Both the position numbers and the translations under genes were made by a program. Positions 13,828 to 17,214 of a DNA stretch of 17,214 bases are shown here, piece by piece. Below the pieces are notes generated by a model. The model was not told the DNA's origin. It did no database searches and saw nothing but the letters and a program-made list of their open reading frames with translations. The stretch is from a bacterium (GTDB lineage: Bacteria; SZUA-79; Acidulodesulfobacterales; Acidulodesulfobacteraceae): NCBI GenBank assembly GCA_021800805.1, contig JAJYYR010000012.1:1-17214 (forward strand), given 5' to 3'. Each line of letters opens with the position of its first letter. Positions within the stretch are counted from its first letter, which is position 1.

Positions 13828-14732
13828 TATTTATTCGCCCCTTTATAGATTAAGTCTTCGTTCCAGTCCTTATATTGTGGAATTTCTCTTATAACAATCC
13901 CGCCGATTCTGTTAAGTTCCTTTTCTATTTTAAGATTTGCTTCTCTTGCGGCTTCACTCTTTTCATAGGCGGGATTATCCGTAGCCAATATAATATTTTT
14001 ATTCTTCAAAAAATCAGATAGGCTGCTCGGAAAAGAAATCCCTGAAAGACTTATATAACAATTCTCAGGGGAAGCGCTTTTTAAGCAGTAATAAGAAATA
14101 AGGTCGATAGGCGATTCTGCCAAGATAATCTGTGCCGCCTCTTTAATGTTTTTTCCGAACCAGAATAAGCCTTTATTTTTATTGCCGTTGGTTTGTTTAA
14201 AGTTATTATGGGTTCCTCTAATCGTGGCGCCGGTGATATTGTAAGGCGGCAAAAAAGAACTATGAAGAAATACAACTGAGCCGTATTTATTCGGATAAAC
14301 GGCTTTCTTGCGAATCATTGAATTAATTAGCCCTAATGGTATTTTTCTTTTTCCGTGCAGGTATTCTATTAATATGTCTTTTTTTGAGTAGTCAGGTATC
14401 GGTAATTCAAGATTATCTTTATGCTCAAGAGATAAAGGGATATTATTCTTTTCCGAGTAGGCTGGTTCCGAATAGTAGATATTTTTTAAGAAATTTATTG
14501 CCTCCGAAAAGGACAATCCTTTTAAATGCATTATCAAGTCGATTGCACCGCCGTTGCCGAAATTATTAGAAAAATTAAAGAATTTTAGGCCCATTATTGA
14601 AATTTTCCCTAACGGCGTTTCATAAACAGTTCTTCGGGTATCGGATGATTTCCTATCCGGTTCATATCCTAAGATATCCATAACGGCTTTAAGGTCTAAT
14701 TCTCTTAATGTTTTTGTTTCCAAATTACTCAT
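13827..14732 (-). CDS. Toprim/DUF3991-like primase protein
   Basis: A 301-residue protein resembling the DUF3991 plus Toprim-like primases of mobile elements. The N-terminal region (about 10-85) has KFFNFSNNFGNGGAIDLIMHLKG, the pattern that follows the zinc ribbon in CHC2-type primases, but without the zinc-binding cysteines. The Toprim part shows ILAESPIDLISYY (about 203-215, catalytic acidic E206) and ILATDNPAYEKSEAA (248-262, with D252-N where Toprim usually has DxD/DND). It probably makes primers for element replication, or is a primase-derived accessory. It lies 33 bp after the HTH gene and overlaps the DUF3987 gene by one base. The ATG at 14732 has no strong Shine-Dalgarno. Confidence 0.75.
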   Translation of the reverse strand: MSNLETKTLRELDLKAVMDILGYEPDRKSSDTRRTVYETPLGKISIMGLKFFNFSNNFGNGGAIDLIMHLKGLSFSEAINFLKNIYYSEPAYSEKNNIPLSLEHKDNLELPIPDYSKKDILIEYLHGKRKIPLGLINSMIRKKAVYPNKYGSVVFLHSSFLPPYNITGATIRGTHNNFKQTNGNKNKGLFWFGKNIKEAAQIILAESPIDLISYYCLKSASPENCYISLSGISFPSSLSDFLKNKNIILATDNPAYEKSEAAREANLKIEKELNRIGGIVIREIPQYKDWNEDLIYKGANK

Positions 14733-14765
14733 GGTTATCTGCAGTAAAAAATTATATTTTTTTAA

Positions 14766-14972
14766 TCATAGAATATTCTTGCATCGAAACTCTTCAAAGC
14801 TATCCACCCTCTTTGAATCCAAAAATCTCTCCAAATCAATTTTCCTAAAGAGAATTTTGCCTTTAAGCTTATAAAACGCAATCTGCCGCGAGGCGATGTA
14901 TCTTCTGAGCGTCGTGGCGGAAACCCTTAAAAAAGAGGCTGCTTCGTTTATTAGTAAAATTTCTTTATCCAT
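14766..14972 (-). CDS. excisionase-like helix-turn-helix protein
   Basis: A 68-residue DNA-binding protein with a MerR/Xis-like winged helix: LLINEAASFLRVSATTLRRYIASRQIAFYKLKGKILFRKIDLERFL, the standard pattern of the helix-turn-helix excisionase family. It may regulate the replication operon and help excision, as AlpA- and Xis-like proteins do in satellites and islands. It is the first gene of the leftward operon and divergent from the gene at 15100. On its strand a TATAAT is found at 14992-14987, 15 bases before the ATG, so its leader would be very short. Control through the inverted repeat at 15033-15054 is possible. Confidence 0.85.
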   Translation of the reverse strand: MDKEILLINEAASFLRVSATTLRRYIASRQIAFYKLKGKILFRKIDLERFLDSKRVDSFEEFRCKNIL

Positions 14973-15032
14973 GATTAATTAGGTCAATTATAAAACTACT
15001 TTACCTTGATTGTATAATTAAGTTTTTATAAA

Positions 15033-15086
15033 GTCAAATAGAAAATTATTTGACTGTTTGACACATTAAATTTTATTCTATATAAT
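15033..15086 (+). promoter_or_regulatory. divergent control region: operator-like palindrome and strong promoter
   Basis: A perfect 8-bp inverted repeat, GTCAAATA (15033-15040) and TATTTGAC (15047-15054), abuts a consensus promoter: TTGACA (15058-15063), exactly 17 bp, TATAAT (15081-15086). Additional TTTGAC-like half-sites occur at 15057-15062 and, reversed, at 14982-14987. A repressor bound to the palindrome would lie right at the -35 box. The 127-bp gap between the HTH gene and the gene at 15100 is the only intergenic region serving both. Confidence 0.75.
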
Positions 15087-15099
15087 AATTTGTTATATT

Positions 15100-15699
15100 A
15101 TGGACGATATAATAAAAAAATTAGAGGAAACGGGTATCGATATAGATACGCCTAAATACATAAAACTTCCTTTAGATTTTTTCTCGATTCCCGAAATAAA
15201 GGCTTTAGACAACTACCCCGAAAAAGACAGGTTAATTTCATCCTGGATTAAATTGGTGCTTTTTGCCGCTAAGCTTGATAACGACGGGAAGTTACAGGTA
15301 AAATCAAATAGGCACAAAAAATATAACGTGTTGGATCCAAGTAATCATCTTTTTTCAGCGTCGGTTGCGTTTTTTATTAAGATAGATGAAACGAAAGATG
15401 TGGAAGAGGAACGGAAATTTGCGCTGAGGGCTGTAGATATTTTTTTTAAGGAAGGATTGCTCGAGAGAAACGACAACCCCAAGGAACCCTACCTTTTCGT
15501 CAAAAATTGGAATGATATTTATAAGGCTACAAAACCCGGAAAGAAAACGGAATGGACTAAAGAACGAGTAGAGGAACTTTTAAAGGAAAACGGCTATAAT
15601 ATGTCGAAAGCGGCGCGGACGCTTGGAAATACAAAGCAATTCATCAGCCTCTTAGCCAAGAAGTTCGGGATTAAAAAACCGGAAGCTCAAAAAGGTTGA
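15100..15699 (+). CDS. phage replisome-organiser-like protein
   Basis: A 199-residue protein. Residues about 17-130 fit the phage replisome organiser N-terminal type of winged helix (KYIKLPLDFFSIPEIKALDNY, then RLISSWIKLVLFAAKLDNDGKL), used to recognise an origin and recruit helicase. A second helix-turn-helix lies at the C-terminus (WTKERVEELLKENGYNMSKAARTLG, about 156-180). It probably initiates replication of the excised element. The ATG at 15100 is only 14 bases after a perfect TATAAT and has no Shine-Dalgarno; with transcription starting near 15093 the message would be nearly leaderless. No later ATG gives a better start. It is divergent from the HTH/primase operon. Confidence 0.75.
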   Translation: MDDIIKKLEETGIDIDTPKYIKLPLDFFSIPEIKALDNYPEKDRLISSWIKLVLFAAKLDNDGKLQVKSNRHKKYNVLDPSNHLFSASVAFFIKIDETKDVEEERKFALRAVDIFFKEGLLERNDNPKEPYLFVKNWNDIYKATKPGKKTEWTKERVEELLKENGYNMSKAARTLGNTKQFISLLAKKFGIKKPEAQKG

Positions 15700-15773
15700 C
15701 CATTCCGGCATTTATTGTCTTAACCCTTATGTGTTATAATTGTAATAATAAAAAATATTAAAGAAGGTATTAC

Positions 15774-15979
15774 ATGAAAATAAAAAATCAGATGCTTAAA
15801 AACCTTGATTCCTTAAATTCTTCCGAATTAATGAGGGTTTATGAGTCTTGGAATTAAAACAAAATAAACCGGAACATTTAAGACCGCAAGGCGCCTATAT
15901 GGATATAAGGAAAGCTCTGTCTTCCTGCAAGGGCGCTTTAAGCGACGATATAAAATCGTTAAGGCAAGACAGAATATGA
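15774..15979 (+). pseudogene. vapB-like antitoxin, frameshifted
   Basis: The frame opens well (AAGAAGG seven bases before ATG 15774; a TATAAT-like box near 15734) and reads MKIKNQMLKNLDSLNSSELMRVY, then stops at 15855-15857. The continuation lies in another frame from about 15843: LELKQNKPEHLRPQ, then MDIRKALSSCKGALSDDI and RQDRI, ending at a TGA at 15977-15979. The tail fits small antitoxins found directly upstream of PIN-domain toxins. It overlaps the vapC start by four bases (ATGA), the usual toxin-antitoxin layout. A small indel near 15842 broke it. Confidence 0.75.
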
Positions 15980-16107
15980 CTTTGTTTCTGGACACATCTG
16001 CTTTAGTAAAATATTATCACGAAGAGGAAGGAACAAAGGTCGTTTCTAATCTCATAAATTCCGAAAAAGTCAAAACCTTCTTTCGGCCTCATCGAGGTTG
16101 CTGTTAA
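15976..16107 (+). pseudogene. vapC-like PIN-domain toxin, frameshifted and truncated
   Basis: Begins MTLFLDTSALVKYYHEEEGTKVV, the start of a VapC ribonuclease with its first catalytic aspartate (D6). A one-base insertion near 16076-16080 shifts the frame; in the alternative frame it continues SFGLIEVAV, carrying the next conserved acidic residue, and then runs into the 21-bp repeat at 16107-16127 and stops. The remaining 80 or so residues of a normal PIN domain are absent. Toxin activity should be lost. Confidence 0.8.
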
Positions 16108-16127
16108 TGGCGGGATTTTCACATAGG
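16107..16127 (+). repeat. 21-bp direct repeat, right copy
   Basis: Matches 220-240 in 20 of 21 bases. It marks the exact place where vapC similarity ends, so it looks like a recombination or deletion junction. Confidence 0.75.
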
Positions 16128-16186
16128 CTTATTTTTAATAAGCTATAATATATAATAAATTTAATAAGTTATAAGATGTTATCTTT

Positions 16187-16235
16187 GGACTCTGACTCCC
16201 ATTACTGAGGTTCGAATCCTTCTCCCCCAGCCATT
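16187..16235 (+). repeat. right attachment site: partial tRNA-Gln copy
   Basis: A copy of the 3' part of tRNA-Gln (anticodon arm to CCA plus two bases), 48 of 49 identical to 78-126. The 5' acceptor strand and D arm are absent, so it is not a functional tRNA. It is the right end of the first element and, since another integrase starts 158 bp later, also the left end of the next. Confidence 0.9.
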
Positions 16236-16293
16236 TAGAAACCGCAGTAAATAAGCAACTCTCCGGGTTTTACCATTACGCAGATTCATGCAT

Positions 16294-16319
16294 ATAAATG
16301 AGCCAAAATGGTCATTTAT
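16294..16319. repeat. imperfect inverted repeat between att and the second integrase
   Basis: ATAAATGA-G-CCA (16294-16305) pairs with TGGTCATTTAT (16309-16319) with one bulged G and a 3-base loop. It lies 59 bp past the att copy. There is no T-run, so it may be a protein-binding site or hairpin linked to recombination. Confidence 0.5.
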
Positions 16320-16327
16320 GCAATTTT

Positions 16328-16360
16328 TTTCCTATACATTTCCTATACTTTTGATATAAT
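16328..16360 (+). promoter_or_regulatory. second integrase promoter with 11-bp tandem repeat
   Basis: TTTCCTATACA (16328-16338) is followed directly by TTTCCTATACT (16339-16349), then TATAAT at 16355-16360, 34 bases before the start codon. One-turn phasing of the repeats upstream of the -10 box parallels the T-tracts before the first integrase and could be integrase arm-type sites. The -35 is poor. Confidence 0.45.
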
Positions 16361-16393
16361 GTTTTTAGTATTAATTGGTAGGGGGATGAAAAA

Positions 16394-17214
16394 ATGGCAA
16401 GCATTTATAGGCTTAAAAACTCTAAGAATTGGTATTACTGCATAGTTTACAACGGCAGGAAATACCAGGGCAGCACCAGGACGCCGGACAAGCAATCGGC
16501 AAAGCTCATCGCCGAGGCAAAGCAGACCGATATCGCAAGGGAGGAGAATAGAATCCCGCCCTTAAAGAAAAAAAGTATAGGAAACTTTCCTATGCTATGG
16601 GATGAGTATTTAAAGTCTCTGATCGTTCCTGATGTTAGGAAAAAGACTGCCGCCAACCATTTTCTTCCCGCACTCGGCAACAAGCCCGTAGGCGGCATAT
16701 CAACGCCGGATATCAGGAATTACCAGCTCGAAAGAAAGCTCGAACTGATTGCCCTTAAAAAAAATGAGGGCAAAAAGGAAGCCGAGATAAATTTCCGTTC
16801 CGTCAATTACGAAATAGCCATCCTGAGAAATTTTTTCAACTACTGCATCGAAAAAAAATATATAGATAAAAACCCCTGCGAGGGCATCAAGAAACTAAAC
16901 GAGCTTTCCAGGCTCAAGACCCTTTCCGACGAGGACATAAGGAAACTGGTGGCCGGGGCCACGAACAAGCTTACCAGGGATATAATAATGTTTTTAATAT
17001 ATACGGGATGCGGGAAGGGGGAAGTATTAAATTTAAAATGGGCAGATGTGGACCTGGACAACGGCGTTATTGCCATAAAGGCCACCAAGACGAGGCATGA
17101 CAGATACGTCTGTTTCCGCCCCTTTAAAAGAGCTTTTAAGCGGTATAGAGAAGACCGAAGGCTGTTTGTATGTATTCAACAATTCCGGCAAAAAAATAGT
17201 CGATTTCAAGCATT
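16394..17214 (+). pseudogene. int: second tRNA-targeting integrase, decayed and cut by the window edge
   Basis: A paralogue of the integrase at 293, aligning from its N-terminus to about residue 273. The ATG at 16394 follows GGTAGGGGG. The catalytic domain reads IYTGCGKGEVLNLKW: the invariant catalytic arginine of box I is glycine (codon 17012-17014, GGG). A one-base deletion at about 17110-17111 shifts the frame; restoring it gives DRYVPVSAPLKELLSG and FNNSGKKIVDFKH, matching the intact copy. The two defects are independent, so it is almost certainly inactive. The 3' end, with the H-x-x-R and tyrosine motifs, is outside the window. Its N-terminal 85 residues are the most diverged from the intact copy, as expected for different arm-site recognition. 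Confidence 0.88.

Noticed and set aside
16187..16235. A second tRNA-Gln gene
   Set aside because: Only the 3' half is present; the 5' acceptor strand and D arm are missing.

Overview
This window looks like an integrative genomic island in the chromosome of a low-GC bacterium, with AT-rich intergenic DNA and Shine-Dalgarno motifs on many, though not all, genes. Nothing in it fixes the taxon. It opens with an intact tRNA-Gln(CTG) whose 3' half is repeated about 16.1 kb downstream (78-126 versus 16187-16235, 48 of 49 bases identical). That is the classic footprint of tRNA-targeted tyrosine-recombinase integration. An intact integrase lies just inside the left repeat. A second, related integrase, decayed and cut by the window edge, starts just past the right repeat. 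I read this as a tandem array: a complete element (about 78 to 16235) sits between the tRNA and an older, degrading relative.

Left cargo (1550-4823, plus strand, very AT-rich): a small WG-repeat protein, a TPR protein with two C-terminal membrane helices, then a short aromatic-rich peptide gene overlapping a radical SAM/SPASM-like enzyme. The last pair has the layout of a peptide-modification (RiPP-type) locus.

Central defence cargo (9593 down to 4984, minus strand): four tightly packed genes. They are a cytosine-5 DNA methyltransferase, a HaeII-like restriction endonuclease, a Vsr mismatch endonuclease and a Z1-domain superfamily-II ATPase. The first three abut with no spacer. The Z1 gene follows 23 bp later and has visibly higher GC. 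A second, unrelated tyrosine recombinase (9671-10549) lies just upstream, so this block may once have been a separate mobile unit.

Middle non-coding zone (10550-12013): two stretches full of small hairpins flank an N-terminally short GNAT acetyltransferase. The right stretch has a perfect 20-bp hairpin, a nested stem region and a plus-strand terminator-like hairpin. It may encode a structured RNA.

Replication/control module (12014-15699): running leftward, an excisionase-like HTH protein, a Toprim/DUF3991-like primase protein, a DUF3987-type ATPase and an unknown protein. Divergent from them, across a short operator/promoter region, is a phage replisome-organiser-like protein. No capsid, conjugation or relaxase genes are present, so the element resembles a phage satellite or a non-self-transmissible integrative island. 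The right end holds a wrecked vapBC toxin-antitoxin pair before the right att repeat.

The probable working logic is as follows. The integrase moves the element at tRNA-Gln. The HTH and replisome-organiser-like proteins control and start replication, with the primase-like and DUF3987 proteins. The restriction-modification cluster and the radical SAM cassette are host-benefit or competition cargo.
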